In this document: piece after piece, positions 8,871 through 17,955 of the stretch
How positions within the stretch are numbered: position 1 is the first letter of the stretch
How the letters are laid out: every line of letters starts with the position of its first letter
From: Streptomyces puniciscabiei
GTDB lineage: Bacteria; Actinomycetota; Actinomycetes; Streptomycetales; Streptomycetaceae
Assembly: GCF_006715785.1 (NCBI RefSeq)
Contig: NZ_VFNX01000001.1
Location: 4,258,001-4,322,000, forward strand
DNA length: 64,000 nt
Direction of reading: 5' to 3'
Translations under genes and position numbers: made by a program
The notes under the pieces: model-generated
What the model saw: the letters and a program-made list of their open reading frames with translations, nothing else
Databases searched by the model: none
What the model was told of the DNA's origin: nothing

Positions 8871-9692
8871 TTACTCCGCGACGCGCAGCTCTTCCTCGGT
8901 CATCCCCTGCCGCCAGTACCCGACGAAGGTCACCCGCCGCCGGTCCGCCCCGCGCTCGCCGACGAAGTGCCGCCGCAGCGCCTTGACCCGGCCCGACTCG
9001 CCCGCGAGCCACACGTACGGCCGCTCGGCCCGGGGGAGTCGGGCGGCCCGTACGGCGTCGACGGCCATGGGGGACCCGTCGTGCCGTACGAGCCACGTGA
9101 TCTCCGCGTCGGCCTCCGTGCGCACGTCCTGGATGTCACCGGCGTGCGGCACCTCCAGCCAGGCCTGGACCCGGATGCCGGCCGGGAGGGACTCGAGGAT
9201 CGCGGTCGCGGCCGGTACGGCGGTCTCGTCACCCCACAGGACGACGAGATCGGTGTCCTCGGGCGGGCGGAAGCGGATCGCCCGGTTGTCGGCGACGGCG
9301 GGTCCGAGCAGCAGCACACGGTCGCCGGGGGTGGCACGGGAGGCCCAGCGGGAGGCGGGGCCCGCCGGGGTGTGCAGAACGAAGTCGATGTCGATCTCGT
9401 CGGGGTTCCGGCGCAGGGCACGCAGGGTGTACGACCGCATCACCGCCCGCACGTCATCGGGCAGTTCCCGCCAGGCCTGCCACCAGCCGTCACCCAGGTC
9501 CAGGGGGACGACGGGCTCCGGCTGACCCGGGTGCGGCAGGAAGAGGGACAGGGACTGGTCGCGCCCGAGGGAGTGGAAGGCGTGCAGATCGGGCCCGCCG
9601 AAGGTGACGCGGACCAGCGACGGCCCCAGCCGCCGGGTCCGTACAACGTGCAGAGAAAAGAAACGGAACGGGGCGGCCACGGCCGTCGTCAT
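8871..9692 (-). CDS. desF: siderophore-interacting flavoprotein (ferrisiderophore reductase)
   Basis: A 273-residue member of the SIP/ViuB family, which reduces ferric siderophores in the cytoplasm so that iron is released. The FAD-binding part has GRDQSLSLFLPH and RSYTLR (the R-x-Y-T/S flavin motif, about residue 90). The C-terminal SIP domain contains VLLLGPAVADNRAI, VVLWGDETAVPA and PYVWLAGESGRVKALRRH. AGGAGC precedes the ATG at 9692. It lies 49 bp after desE and lacks its own iron box, so it is probably cotranscribed with desE. The symbol follows the desEFABCD naming I recall; the gene could also act on other siderophores. Confidence 0.88.
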   Translation of the reverse strand: MTTAVAAPFRFFSLHVVRTRRLGPSLVRVTFGGPDLHAFHSLGRDQSLSLFLPHPGQPEPVVPLDLGDGWWQAWRELPDDVRAVMRSYTLRALRRNPDEIDIDFVLHTPAGPASRWASRATPGDRVLLLGPAVADNRAIRFRPPEDTDLVVLWGDETAVPAATAILESLPAGIRVQAWLEVPHAGDIQDVRTEADAEITWLVRHDGSPMAVDAVRAARLPRAERPYVWLAGESGRVKALRRHFVGERGADRRRVTFVGYWRQGMTEEELRVAE

Positions 9693-9741
9693 GTGATGCT
9701 CCTGAGGGTCGGATTCAGGGCTTTGTCAGGGGTTCTGCCGG

Positions 9742-10788
9742 TCAGGCGACCTTCTTCGCCTTCTCCAGGGCCTCGGCCAGACTCGTGAGCAGCGGTACGC
9801 ACTTGTCGTACGACAGGATCGGCTCCGGAGACCGCGCGATGACCTGCCCCGCCTTCACCGCGGGCAGCTTCTTCCACGTCGGCTTGGTGATGTCGGCCGG
9901 CTGGAGGGCCGAGGACCGGTCGTCCATCATGATCATGTCGGCCTTGTACTTGTCGACGTTCTCCCAGCTCAGCGACTCGTACCAGCCGCCGCCCTGCTTC
10001 TTCGCGCTCTCCGGCGGCTCGACGAAGTTCACGCCGAGGGCCTTGAAGTACTCCAGGTCGATGGAGAGGTTGGTGCCGGAGACGTAGAACAGCTGGTCGC
10101 TGGCGCTGCCGGCCATCACCCTGATCTCGGGCTTGGCCTTGGCCGCGGCCCGCAGCCGGGCCGCCGCGGCCTCGAACCGCTTCTTGGCGTCGGTCACCTT
10201 CGCGGCCTTCATGTCCGCCCCGAGCGATGCGGCCAGGTACCACATGCGCTGCAGCGGCTGGGTGAGCTGTCGGTCGTAGACGGAGATGCCGATGGTGGGG
10301 GCCAGTTGGGCGATCTCCTTCTTCGACTCCTCGGGGACGTACCAGAGGGTGCCGGCGTCGTCGAACATCGTCGTGATCAGCACGTCCGGCGCGAGCGAGG
10401 CGTACTTCTCGATGCTGAACTGGCCCCAGGCGTTGCCGAGGACCGTCACCTTGCTGACGTCCATGTCGCCGGCCTGGACGTCGGCCTTGCCGTCCTTGGT
10501 CGTCGTCGGGCCGAAGACGCCCTTGACCTGGATGCCGTAGTCGTGGAGCGCGGCGCCGACACCGGTGAAGGCGACGATGTTCGCGGGGACCTTGTCCAGG
10601 TTCACGGTCGTGCCGCGGTCGTCCTTGAAGGACCAGGGTCCGGACCTGGCGGCCGTCGTGCCCTTGCCGGAGCCGCTGTCTTTGCCTTTGCCGTCCCCGC
10701 AGGCGGCGAGCGCGGCACCGAGTCCGACGGCGCCGCCGGCGGCGAGGAGGCCGCGGCGAGTGAGCTGGGGGGCACGGGCACGGGGCAT
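9742..10788 (-). CDS. desE: ferrioxamine-binding lipoprotein DesE
   Basis: A 348-residue ABC-transporter substrate-binding protein (periplasmic-binding-protein 2, FhuD/BtuF-like fold) that captures ferrioxamines at the cell surface. The N-terminus has a twin-arginine (LTRRGLLAAGG) signal and a lipobox LAAC near residue 29, so export by Tat with lipid anchoring is likely. The single long lobe-linking region and NIVAFTGVGAALHDYGI fit family PF01497. No permease or ATPase genes are adjacent, so the transporter core must be encoded elsewhere. The iron box at 10841-10857 lies 53 bp upstream. Confidence 0.94.
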   Translation of the reverse strand: MPRARAPQLTRRGLLAAGGAVGLGAALAACGDGKGKDSGSGKGTTAARSGPWSFKDDRGTTVNLDKVPANIVAFTGVGAALHDYGIQVKGVFGPTTTKDGKADVQAGDMDVSKVTVLGNAWGQFSIEKYASLAPDVLITTMFDDAGTLWYVPEESKKEIAQLAPTIGISVYDRQLTQPLQRMWYLAASLGADMKAAKVTDAKKRFEAAAARLRAAAKAKPEIRVMAGSASDQLFYVSGTNLSIDLEYFKALGVNFVEPPESAKKQGGGWYESLSWENVDKYKADMIMMDDRSSALQPADITKPTWKKLPAVKAGQVIARSPEPILSYDKCVPLLTSLAEALEKAKKVA

Positions 10789-10840
10789 GGGTATGACTGC
10801 TTTCGAACGGGGCGAAGCGCCCGCCGGACAGGTTCGAAGA

Positions 10841-10857
10841 AAGGTTAGCCTAACCTT
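10841..10857. promoter_or_regulatory. iron box upstream of desE
   Basis: AAGGTTAGCCTAACCTT, a perfect 17-bp palindrome sharing the GGTTAGCCTAACC core with the desA box. It is a second DmdR1-type operator and would control desE with the downstream reductase. Confidence 0.92.
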
Positions 10858-10910
10858 CCTTGGTGTCCAGTGGTCGGTGTTGTTCCCCGCCGATCCGGCC
10901 GCCCTGGCGC

Positions 10911-12071
10911 CTAGCTCACCAGCCCCAACTCCCGGGCGATGAGCATCCGCTGGACCTCGCTCGTGCCCTCGCCGATCTCCAGGATCTTGGAGTCGCGCCA
11001 CATGCGGGCCACCGGGTACTCGTTCATGAAGCCGTAGCCGCCGTGGATCTGGGTGGCGTCGCGGGCGTTGTCGACGGCGACGGTGGAGGAGTACAGCTTG
11101 GCCAGCGCCGCCTCCTTCTTGAAGGGTTCGCCGGCGACCAGGCGGCTCGCCGCGTCGCGCCAGGCGAGGCGGGCCGTGTGGGCCTTCATCTCCATGTCGG
11201 CGATCTTGAACTGGATGGCCTGGTTGGCGCCGATGGGACGGCCGAAGGCGTGGCGTTCCTTCGCGTACTTCACCGACTCGTCCACGCAGCCCTGGGCCAG
11301 ACCGGTGGCGAGGGCCGCGATGGCGATGCGGCCCTCGTCCAGAATCCGCAGGAACTGGGCGTAGCCCCGGCCCTCCTCGCCGAGCAGGTTGGCGGCCGGC
11401 ACACGCACGTCCTGGAAGGACAGCTCGCGGGTGTCGGAGGCGTTCCAGCCGACCTTCGAGTAGGGAGCCGCCACTGTGAAACCGGGGGTGCCGGACGGGA
11501 CGATGATCGCCGAGATCCGCGGCCTGCCGTCCGGCTTGCGGCCGGTGACGGCGGTGACCGTCACCAACCCCGTGATGTCCGTGCCCGAGTTGGTGATGAA
11601 GCACTTCGTGCCGTTGATCACCCATTGGTTCGTGTCCGGGTCCAGGCGGGCCGTCGTCCGGGTCGCGCCCGCGTCGCTGCCGCCGTCCGGCTCGGTCAGG
11701 CCGAACGCGCCCAGCATCTCGCCCGAGCACAGGCGGGGCAGCCACTGGCGCTTCTGCGCCTCGGTGCCGAACAGGTGCAGCGGCATCGCGCCCAGCGAGA
11801 CACCCGCCTCCAGAGTGATCGCCACGGACGAGTCCACCCGCGCCAGTTCCTCCAGGGCGATGCCGAGCGCCAGGTAGTCGCCGCCCATGCCGCCGTACTC
11901 CTCCGGGAACGGCAGCCCGAACAGGCCCATGCGGCCCATCTCGCGGACGATCTCGTACGGGAACTCGTGCCGCTCGTAGAAGTCGCCGATCTTCGGCGCC
12001 ACGACGTCGTGCGCGAACGCCTCCACCGTACGGCGGAGTTCCTCCAGCTCGGGGCTGAGACGGTGGTCCAT
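10911..12071 (-). CDS. acdH: acyl-CoA dehydrogenase (AcdH-type)
   Basis: A 386-residue flavoenzyme that introduces the alpha-beta double bond into short or branched acyl-CoAs. The family signature GLTEPDGGSDAG is near residue 125. The C-terminal catalytic region reads IGEGTSEVQR, with E368 in the place used by short- and medium-chain dehydrogenases as the catalytic base. It is the last gene of the carboxylase/HMG-CoA lyase operon, starting 5 bp after the lyase stop, and so is the probable isovaleryl- or isobutyryl-CoA step of branched-chain amino-acid breakdown. I recall the S. coelicolor gene at this place being named acdH; that assignment is from memory. Confidence 0.88.
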   Translation of the reverse strand: MDHRLSPELEELRRTVEAFAHDVVAPKIGDFYERHEFPYEIVREMGRMGLFGLPFPEEYGGMGGDYLALGIALEELARVDSSVAITLEAGVSLGAMPLHLFGTEAQKRQWLPRLCSGEMLGAFGLTEPDGGSDAGATRTTARLDPDTNQWVINGTKCFITNSGTDITGLVTVTAVTGRKPDGRPRISAIIVPSGTPGFTVAAPYSKVGWNASDTRELSFQDVRVPAANLLGEEGRGYAQFLRILDEGRIAIAALATGLAQGCVDESVKYAKERHAFGRPIGANQAIQFKIADMEMKAHTARLAWRDAASRLVAGEPFKKEAALAKLYSSTVAVDNARDATQIHGGYGFMNEYPVARMWRDSKILEIGEGTSEVQRMLIARELGLVS

Positions 12072-12076
12072 GCTGA

Positions 12077-13021
12077 TCACTGGTCCTTGTGGGAGAGAGC
12101 GCGGACGGTACGGGACGGGCTGGGCCGGTCCAGATGGGCGGCCATCCACACGCTCGTGGCGGTCAGACGGCCGAGGTCGACCCCGGTCTCGATACCGAGG
12201 CCCTGCAGCATCCACACGAGGTCCTCGGTGGCGAGGTTGCCGGTGGCGGACTTCGCGTACGGGCAGCCGCCGAGGCCTCCGGCGGACGCGTCGATCGTCG
12301 TCACGCCGTGTTCCAGCGCCGCGTAGGTGTTCGCGAGCGCCTGGCCGTAGGTGTCGTGGAAGTGCACGCCGATCATGTCGGTCGGCACGCCCTCCTCGTT
12401 GAGCAGGTTGAGCAGTTCCAGCACATGGCCGGGCGTGGCCACGCCGATCGTGTCGCCGAGGCTCAGTTCGTCGCAGCCCATGTCCTTGAGGGCCGTGCAG
12501 ACCCGGGCGACCTGGTGCAGCGGGACGGCGCCCTCCCACGGGTCGCCGAAGCACATCGACACATAGCCGCGCACGTGCACGCCCCGGTCCTTCGCCAGCC
12601 GCACCACCGGCTCGAACACCGCCAGCGACTCGTCCACGGTGCGGTTGAGGTTGGCCTTCGCGAAGGACTCGGTGGCGCTGGCGAAGACGGCGACCCGGTC
12701 GGCGCCGAGCGCCAGCGCCCGGTCCAGGCCTCGCCGGTTGGGGACCAGCACGGGCAGCGCGACCTCCGTGAGGTCGCTGACCATCGGGAACAGCTCCTCG
12801 GCGTCGGCCAGTTGGGGCACCCACCTGGGGTGCACGAAGCTCGTCGCCTCGATGGTCGTCAGGCCTGCGTCGGCCAGCCGGCGGATGAACTCCGCCTTGA
12901 TCTCGGCCGGTACGGTCCGCTGCTCGTTCTGCAGGCCGTCGCGGGCGCCGACCTCGTGGATGCGCACCCGGGCGGGCAGGTCCGTTGCCGGTACGACCAT
13001 GGGCAGTCCCTCGGCGGTCAC
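12077..13021 (-). CDS. hydroxymethylglutaryl-CoA lyase
   Basis: A 314-residue TIM-barrel enzyme that splits HMG-CoA into acetyl-CoA and acetoacetate, the last step of leucine degradation. The metal-binding motif GARDGLQNE (residues ~18-26), [11 protein letters not shown] (metal His) and [14 protein letters not shown], with the active-site Cys, are diagnostic for this branch and separate it from isopropylmalate synthases. The start is a GTG whose GTGA overlaps the stop of the biotin carboxylase gene; an internal ATG nine codons on lacks this coupling. Sits between the carboxylase and acdH in one operon. Confidence 0.94.
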   Translation of the reverse strand: MTAEGLPMVVPATDLPARVRIHEVGARDGLQNEQRTVPAEIKAEFIRRLADAGLTTIEATSFVHPRWVPQLADAEELFPMVSDLTEVALPVLVPNRRGLDRALALGADRVAVFASATESFAKANLNRTVDESLAVFEPVVRLAKDRGVHVRGYVSMCFGDPWEGAVPLHQVARVCTALKDMGCDELSLGDTIGVATPGHVLELLNLLNEEGVPTDMIGVHFHDTYGQALANTYAALEHGVTTIDASAGGLGGCPYAKSATGNLATEDLVWMLQGLGIETGVDLGRLTATSVWMAAHLDRPSPSRTVRALSHKDQ

Positions 13022-14934
13022 TGCGCCACCTCCTCGTGCGGTGCGATGACGGCCAGCACCTGGTCCATCGCGACCGTCGTGCCCGCGGTCACGTCCAGCT
13101 CGGCGACCGTGCCGGCGTGCGGGGCGGAGATGACGTGCTCCATCTTCATCGCCTCCACCACCAGCAGGCTCTGCCCGGCGGCCACCTCGTCGCCGACGGC
13201 CACCTTGACCACGGTCACCGTGCCGGGCATCGGCGCGGTGAGCGAGTCGGCACCGGCGTGCGCGGACCGGCTGAGGGACGCGGCCACCGGGTCGTGGTCC
13301 CGCACCTGCCAGGCGTCGCCGTCGCGGCCCACCCAGTCGGCGGCATGGTGGAAGGTGTGCCGGACGCCGTCGAGCGTGACGGTCACCCGGTCGCCGGTGA
13401 GCGTGTGGGTGCCCCGGGGGGTGTACGTCAGGGGTTCCTGCACCCGGAGGTGGAAGGCGGGCGGCTTCGGGGTGCCGCCGAGCCGCCAGCCGCTCGGCAC
13501 CGAGAAGGGGTCGGTCCAGCCCTCCGCGCGGGGCTTCAGCGCCTCCAGCCGTACGGCGGCCGCCGCCTCGTACACCTCGTCCGGTACGTCCGTGGCGACC
13601 AGCTCGTCCACCACGCGCTCCACCAGCCCGGTGTCCAGGTCCCCCGCCACGACCGCCGGATGGGCCAGCAGCCGCCGCAGGAAGCCCGCGTTGGTCTGCA
13701 CGCCCAGCGTGACCGTCTCCGCGAGGGCCGCCCGCAGCTTCCTGAGCGCGCTCTCCCGGTCCGGTCCGTACGCGATCACCTTGGACAGCATCGGGTCGTA
13801 GAGGCTGCCGACCTCGGTGCCCTCGCTGAGCCCGGAGTCGGTGCGGACGCCGTCGCCCTGGGGCTCGTTCAGCAGCAGGACCGTGCCGCCGGAGGGCAGG
13901 AAGCCGCGCGCGGGGTCCTCGGCGCAGATCCGGGCCTCGACCGCGTGCCCGGTGAGCGTGATGTCCTCCTGCCCGAAGCCCAGCTTCTCCCCGGCCGCCA
14001 CCCGCAGCTGCCACTCCACCAGGTCGAGCCCGGTGATCAGCTCGGTGACCGGGTGCTCCACCTGGAGACGGGTGTTCATCTCCATGAAGTAGTACTGCGA
14101 GGGATCCCCGCCCGGCACGATGAACTCCACCGTGCCCGCGCCCCGGTAGCCGCAGCTGCGGGCCGCCTGTACGGCCGCCTCGCCCATCGCCGCGCGCGTG
14201 GCCTCGTCGAGGAGCACGCTGGGCGCCTCCTCGATGATCTTCTGGTGCCGCCGCTGGAGCGAGCACTCGCGCTCACCGAGGTGGACGACGCCCCCGTGGC
14301 CGTCGGCCAGCACCTGGATCTCGATGTGCCGGGGCCGGTCGATCCACCGCTCCACCAGCAGGGTGTCGTCGCCGAAGGAGGCGCGGGCCTCGCGGCGGGC
14401 GGCGGCGATCTCCTCCTCCAGCACGGTCATGTCCCGCACCAGCCGCATGCCCTTGCCGCCGCCTCCCGCGGACGGCTTGAGCAGCACGGGCGCGCCGAGT
14501 TCGCGGGCCGCCTCGGCGAGGCCGGGGTCCCGGCCGCCCGGTACGACCGGCACCCCGGCCGCCTGGACGGTCTCCTTGGCGCGGATCTTGTCGCCCATGA
14601 GCGCGATGGCGTCGGCCGGCGGGCCGATGAAGACCAGCCCCGCCTCCTCGCACGCGCGCGCGAACCGCGCGTTCTCCGCGAGGAAGCCGTACCCGGGGTG
14701 GACGGCCTGCGCTCCGGTGCGGGCGGCGGCCGCCAGCAGCCGCTCCACCGACAGATAGCTCTCGGCGGCCGGCGCCGGACCGATCCGGACCGCCGTGTCG
14801 GCCTCCCGGACGTGCCGCGCGTCGGCGTCGGCGTCGGAGAAGACCGCCACCGAGCGCACGCCCAGCGAGCGGAGCGTACGGATGACGCGTACGGCGATCT
14901 CGCCCCGGTTGGCGACCAGCACTGTGTCGAACAC
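13018..14934 (-). CDS. acyl-CoA carboxylase alpha chain, biotin-carrying (probable 3-methylcrotonyl-CoA carboxylase)
   Basis: A 638-residue subunit with biotin carboxylase and biotin carrier domains. The biotin carboxylase part (1-450) shows [15 protein letters not shown], the glycine loop [13 protein letters not shown], and [14 protein letters not shown]. The C-terminal biotinyl domain has the canonical EAMKMEH with biotinylated K597. The start is GTG 14934 with GAGGAGGGG upstream, 11 bp after the stop of the carboxyltransferase gene. Neighbouring HMG-CoA lyase and acyl-CoA dehydrogenase point to methylcrotonyl-CoA (leucine route) rather than acetyl- or propionyl-CoA as substrate; that choice is inference from context. 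Confidence 0.92.
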   Translation of the reverse strand: MFDTVLVANRGEIAVRVIRTLRSLGVRSVAVFSDADADARHVREADTAVRIGPAPAAESYLSVERLLAAAARTGAQAVHPGYGFLAENARFARACEEAGLVFIGPPADAIALMGDKIRAKETVQAAGVPVVPGGRDPGLAEAARELGAPVLLKPSAGGGGKGMRLVRDMTVLEEEIAAARREARASFGDDTLLVERWIDRPRHIEIQVLADGHGGVVHLGERECSLQRRHQKIIEEAPSVLLDEATRAAMGEAAVQAARSCGYRGAGTVEFIVPGGDPSQYYFMEMNTRLQVEHPVTELITGLDLVEWQLRVAAGEKLGFGQEDITLTGHAVEARICAEDPARGFLPSGGTVLLLNEPQGDGVRTDSGLSEGTEVGSLYDPMLSKVIAYGPDRESALRKLRAALAETVTLGVQTNAGFLRRLLAHPAVVAGDLDTGLVERVVDELVATDVPDEVYEAAAAVRLEALKPRAEGWTDPFSVPSGWRLGGTPKPPAFHLRVQEPLTYTPRGTHTLTGDRVTVTLDGVRHTFHHAADWVGRDGDAWQVRDHDPVAASLSRSAHAGADSLTAPMPGTVTVVKVAVGDEVAAGQSLLVVEAMKMEHVISAPHAGTVAELDVTAGTTVAMDQVLAVIAPHEEVAQ

Positions 14935-14945
14935 GGTTCCCCTCC

Positions 14946-16562
14946 TCACATCCGGAAGACGCCGAACTGGGGCTCTCCCAGAGGCGCGTTGGCACAGGCC
15001 GTCAGGGCGAGGCCCAGCACCTGACGGGTTTCCAGCGGGTCGATCACGCCGTCGTCCCAGAGCCGGGCGGTGGCGTAGTAGGCGTTGCCCTGGCGCTCGT
15101 ACTGCGCGCGGATCGGCGCCTTGAAGGACTCCTCGTCCTCGGCCGGCCACTCCTCGCCGCGCGCCTGAAGCTGGTCCCGCTTGACGGTCGCCAGCACGGA
15201 CGCGGCCTGCTCGCCGCCCATCACGGAGATCTTGGCGTTGGGCCACATCCACAGGAAGCGGGGGGAGTAGGCCCGGCCGCACATCGAGTAGTTGCCCGCG
15301 CCGTACGAGCCGCCGACCACCACCGTCAGCTTCGGCACGCGCGTGCAGGCCACCGCCGTCACCATCTTGGCGCCGTGCTTGGCGATACCGCCCGCCTCGT
15401 AGTCCCTGCCGACCATGAACCCCGAGATGTTCTGGAGGAACACCAGCGGGATGCCGCGCTGGTCGCACAGCTCGATGAAGTGGGCGCCCTTCTGGGCGGA
15501 CTCGGAGAACAGGATGCCGTTGTTCGCGACGATCCCGACCGGGTGGCCGTGGATACGCGCGAAACCGGTGACGAGGGTCGGCCCGAACTCGGCCTTGAAC
15601 TCGGCGAAGCGGGAGCCGTCGGTGATACGGGCGATGATCTCGCGTACGTCGTAGGGGGTACGGGAGTCGACCGGGACGGCGCCGTACAGCCCGTACGGGT
15701 CGACCTTCGGCTCCACCGCCGGCTGGACCTCCCAGGGCAGGGACTGCCGGGCGGGCAGGGTGGCGACGATGTTCCGGACGATCCTGAGCGCGTGGGCGTC
15801 GTCCTCGGCGAGGTGGTCGGTGACACCGGACACGCGCGAGTGGACCTCGCCGCCGCCCAGCTCCTCCGCCGTGACGACCTCGCCGGTGGCGGCCTTCACC
15901 AGGGGCGGCCCGCCGAGGAAGATCGTCCCCTGGTTGCGGACGATCACCGCCTCGTCGCTCATCGCGGGCACGTAGGCGCCCCCGGCGGTGCAGGAGCCGA
16001 GGACGGCCGCGATCTGCGGGATGCCGGCGCCGGACATCCGGGCCTGGTTGTAGAAGATCCGCCCGAAGTGGTCGCGGTCGGGGAACACCTCGTCCTGCAT
16101 CGGCAGGAAGGCGCCGCCGGAGTCCACGAGGTAGACGCACGGCAGGCGGTTGTCGAGGGCCACCTCCTGGGCGCGCAGGTGCTTCTTCACGGTCATCGGG
16201 TAGTACGTGCCGCCCTTGACCGTGGCGTCGTTGGCGACGATCACGCACTCGCGCCCGCTGACCCGCCCGATCCCGGCGATCACCCCGGCGGCCGGGGCCT
16301 GCCCGTCGTACATCCCGTCGGCCGCGAGCGGAGCCAGTTCCAGGAACGGCGACCCGGGGTCGAGCAGCGTGTCCACCCTGTCCCTCGGCAGCAGCTTGCC
16401 CCGCGCGGTGTGCCGGGCCCGCGCCTTCTCGCCGCCGCCGAGGGCCGCCGCGGCCAGCTTGCCGCGCAGCTCCTCGACGAGCGCGAGATGCGCCTGTTCA
16501 TTGGCCCGCCAGGCCTCCGACGCGGGATCTGCCGCGCTCCGGAGCTCCGGTGCCTCCTGCAT
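14946..16562 (-). CDS. acyl-CoA carboxylase beta chain / carboxyltransferase (probable 3-methylcrotonyl-CoA)
   Basis: A 538-residue carboxyltransferase of the crotonase-like AccD/MccB type, which moves the carboxyl group from biotin to acyl-CoA. Motifs include [18 protein letters not shown] (about residue 145), a form typical of methylcrotonyl-CoA carboxylase beta chains, and later GVVANNG-like [11 protein letters not shown] and [16 protein letters not shown]. First gene of the four-gene leucine/isovalerate operon; the promoter lies in the 109 bp shared with the divergent TetR gene. GAGGGG precedes the ATG at 16562. Cytoplasmic complex with the alpha chain. Confidence 0.93.
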   Translation of the reverse strand: MQEAPELRSAADPASEAWRANEQAHLALVEELRGKLAAAALGGGEKARARHTARGKLLPRDRVDTLLDPGSPFLELAPLAADGMYDGQAPAAGVIAGIGRVSGRECVIVANDATVKGGTYYPMTVKKHLRAQEVALDNRLPCVYLVDSGGAFLPMQDEVFPDRDHFGRIFYNQARMSGAGIPQIAAVLGSCTAGGAYVPAMSDEAVIVRNQGTIFLGGPPLVKAATGEVVTAEELGGGEVHSRVSGVTDHLAEDDAHALRIVRNIVATLPARQSLPWEVQPAVEPKVDPYGLYGAVPVDSRTPYDVREIIARITDGSRFAEFKAEFGPTLVTGFARIHGHPVGIVANNGILFSESAQKGAHFIELCDQRGIPLVFLQNISGFMVGRDYEAGGIAKHGAKMVTAVACTRVPKLTVVVGGSYGAGNYSMCGRAYSPRFLWMWPNAKISVMGGEQAASVLATVKRDQLQARGEEWPAEDEESFKAPIRAQYERQGNAYYATARLWDDGVIDPLETRQVLGLALTACANAPLGEPQFGVFRM

Positions 16563-16605
16563 CCTGCGGTCCCCTCACCGGTGATCGAACCTGTAGGTCG
16601 AACGT

Positions 16606-16649
16606 GTTAATGAGCGTTAACCATTTCCTTCAGGTTAACGACCGCTAAC
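16606..16649. promoter_or_regulatory. paired TetR operators between TetR and the carboxylase operon
   Basis: Two 16-bp near-palindromes, GTTAATGAGCGTTAAC (16606-16621) and GTTAACGACCGCTAAC (16634-16649), share the pattern GTTAAYGASCGYTAAC and start 28 bp apart. They occupy the middle of the divergent promoter region, the usual place for an autoregulated TetR repressor. Confidence 0.8.
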
Positions 16650-16658
16650 CTCGCTGTC

Positions 16659-16664
16659 TAGAAT
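16659..16664 (+). promoter_or_regulatory. -10 element suggesting a leaderless TetR mRNA
   Basis: TAGAAT ends 7 nt before the ATG at 16672, so transcription would start at or next to the start codon. TTAACG (16635-16640), 18 bp upstream and inside the second operator, could be the -35. No Shine-Dalgarno precedes the ATG, which agrees. Confidence 0.55.
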
Positions 16665-16671
16665 TACCTGC

Positions 16672-17271
16672 ATGGTCACCAGAACCGACGCCCCGACCCG
16701 CCGCGAGCAGATCCTCAAGGAAGCCGCCCGGCTCTTCGCCGAGCGCGGTTTCCACGGGGTCGGCGTCGACGAGATAGGCGCCGCGGTGGGCATCAGCGGC
16801 CCCGGGCTGTACCGGCACTTCCCGGGCAAGGACGCGATGCTCGCCGAGCTGCTGGTCGGCATCAGCGGCCAGCTGCTCACCGGTGCCAAGCGCCGTCTGG
16901 CGGAGACCGACGGGGACACCCGGCCGGGCGCGGTCCTGGACTCCCTGATCGAGGGCCACATCGACTTCGCCCTGGACGACCGTCCCCTCATCACCCTGCA
17001 CGACCGCGAGCTGGACCGCCTCCGCGACAGCGACCGCAAGCTGGTCCGCCAGCTCCAGCGGCAGTACGTCGAGCTGTGGGTGGAGGTGGTCCGCGAGGTC
17101 TACCCGGCCCTGTCCGAGCCCTCGGCCCGCTCGGCCGTCCACTCGGTCTTCGGCCTGCTGAACTCCACGCCTCACCTGGGCCGCGCGGGGACCCTGCCGG
17201 GGCGCGGGGCGACGGCCGCGCTGCTGCACCGGATGGCGCGGGGGGCGTTCGCGGCGGCGGGGGAGGGCTGA
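16672..17271 (+). CDS. TetR-family regulator of the carboxylase operon
   Basis: A 199-residue repressor. The N-terminal helix-turn-helix (residues ~12-58) reads EQILKEAARLFAERGF, then VDEIGAAVGISGPGLYRHFPGKDAML, the TetR consensus. The C-terminal all-helical part would bind the inducer; by position this may be an acyl-CoA of leucine or isovalerate breakdown, which is inference. Divergent from the MCC operon, with two palindromic operators overlapping its own promoter, so repression of both directions is likely. The mRNA looks leaderless. Confidence 0.9.
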   Translation: MVTRTDAPTRREQILKEAARLFAERGFHGVGVDEIGAAVGISGPGLYRHFPGKDAMLAELLVGISGQLLTGAKRRLAETDGDTRPGAVLDSLIEGHIDFALDDRPLITLHDRELDRLRDSDRKLVRQLQRQYVELWVEVVREVYPALSEPSARSAVHSVFGLLNSTPHLGRAGTLPGRGATAALLHRMARGAFAAAGEG

Positions 17272-17290
17272 CGCTCGTTAGCCTCACGGT

Positions 17291-17856
17291 GTGGAGTACG
17301 GGAAGATGCGCGCCGTCGCCGAGGAGCTCGATGCCTTCGCCGGGCAGCTGGAAGGGGCCTGGAGCGTCGAGATCGGACCGTCGGGTCCGGTCCTGGCGAT
17401 GAGGCGGGCGCCGGTGCGCCACCAGGGGACGGTCCGCCGCATCCGTGAGCAGCTCGACGGGCAACTGCCCGCCACTCACCCCGGCCACATCTGTGCGAGC
17501 GGCCCGCAGATCGAGTGCCCGGCGATCGGCCGCATGCGCCGCCCGGACGCGGTGGTTCTGCCGGAGGCGGCCCTCGACGAGGAAGGGTTCGCCGTTGACG
17601 CGGCACAGGTGCCCGCGGTCATCGAGGTCGTTCCGCTGCACCCCTACCCGGGCCTCGGCGAAAAGCTCGCCGATTACCCCGCCATATCAGCCGCTGTCTG
17701 ATCGTCGACCCTCGCGCCGGCACCGTCCAGGTCCACTCCGACCCGTGCAAGGGCCGTTACGTCTGCACCGAGACGTACATCTTCGGGGACTCGGTCGGGT
17801 TCGGGCCCTGGGTGCTGGAGACCTCCGGATTCCGCCGGTACGGGAAGGCGTGCTGA
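17291..17856 (+). pseudogene. frameshifted Uma2-family (DUF820) nuclease-fold gene
   Basis: The first frame (GTG 17291 to TGA 17701) encodes about 136 residues with the Uma2 pattern: MRAVAEELDAFAGQLEG, RIREQLDGQLPATHPGH, RRPDAVVLPE and GLGEKLADYPA. The expected continuation (IVDPRAGTVQVHSDP, then FGPWVLETSGFRRYGKA) is present but in another frame, from about 17696 to 17856. A small deletion around 17690-17700, where family members read roughly G-I-P before the next strand, explains the shift. Uma2 proteins are a large PD-(D/E)xK-like family expanded in Streptomyces, of unknown role. The break is seen directly; a sequencing error remains possible. Confidence 0.75.
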
Positions 17857-17916
17857 CCGGCGGGCGTGGTCAAGCTCACCCTGGACGCCTCACCGTACTC
17901 GCCGGTATCTTCGACT

Positions 17917-17932
17917 CTGAGCAAGCGCTTAG
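17917..17932. promoter_or_regulatory. palindromic operator before acyl-CoA dehydrogenase
   Basis: CTGAGC-AAGC-GCTTAG is an imperfect palindrome of form CTRAGC(N4)GCTYAG just upstream of the ribosome site of the acyl-CoA dehydrogenase gene. It may be a TetR-type fatty-acid operator; the regulator is not identifiable here. Confidence 0.5.
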
Positions 17933-17955
17933 ACAGGTACCTGGAGGTGGGCGGC

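Noticed and set aside
8871..9692. A third iron box for the siderophore reductase
   Set aside because: No TTAGG-type palindrome occurs in 9693-9741; cotranscription with desE explains the gene.
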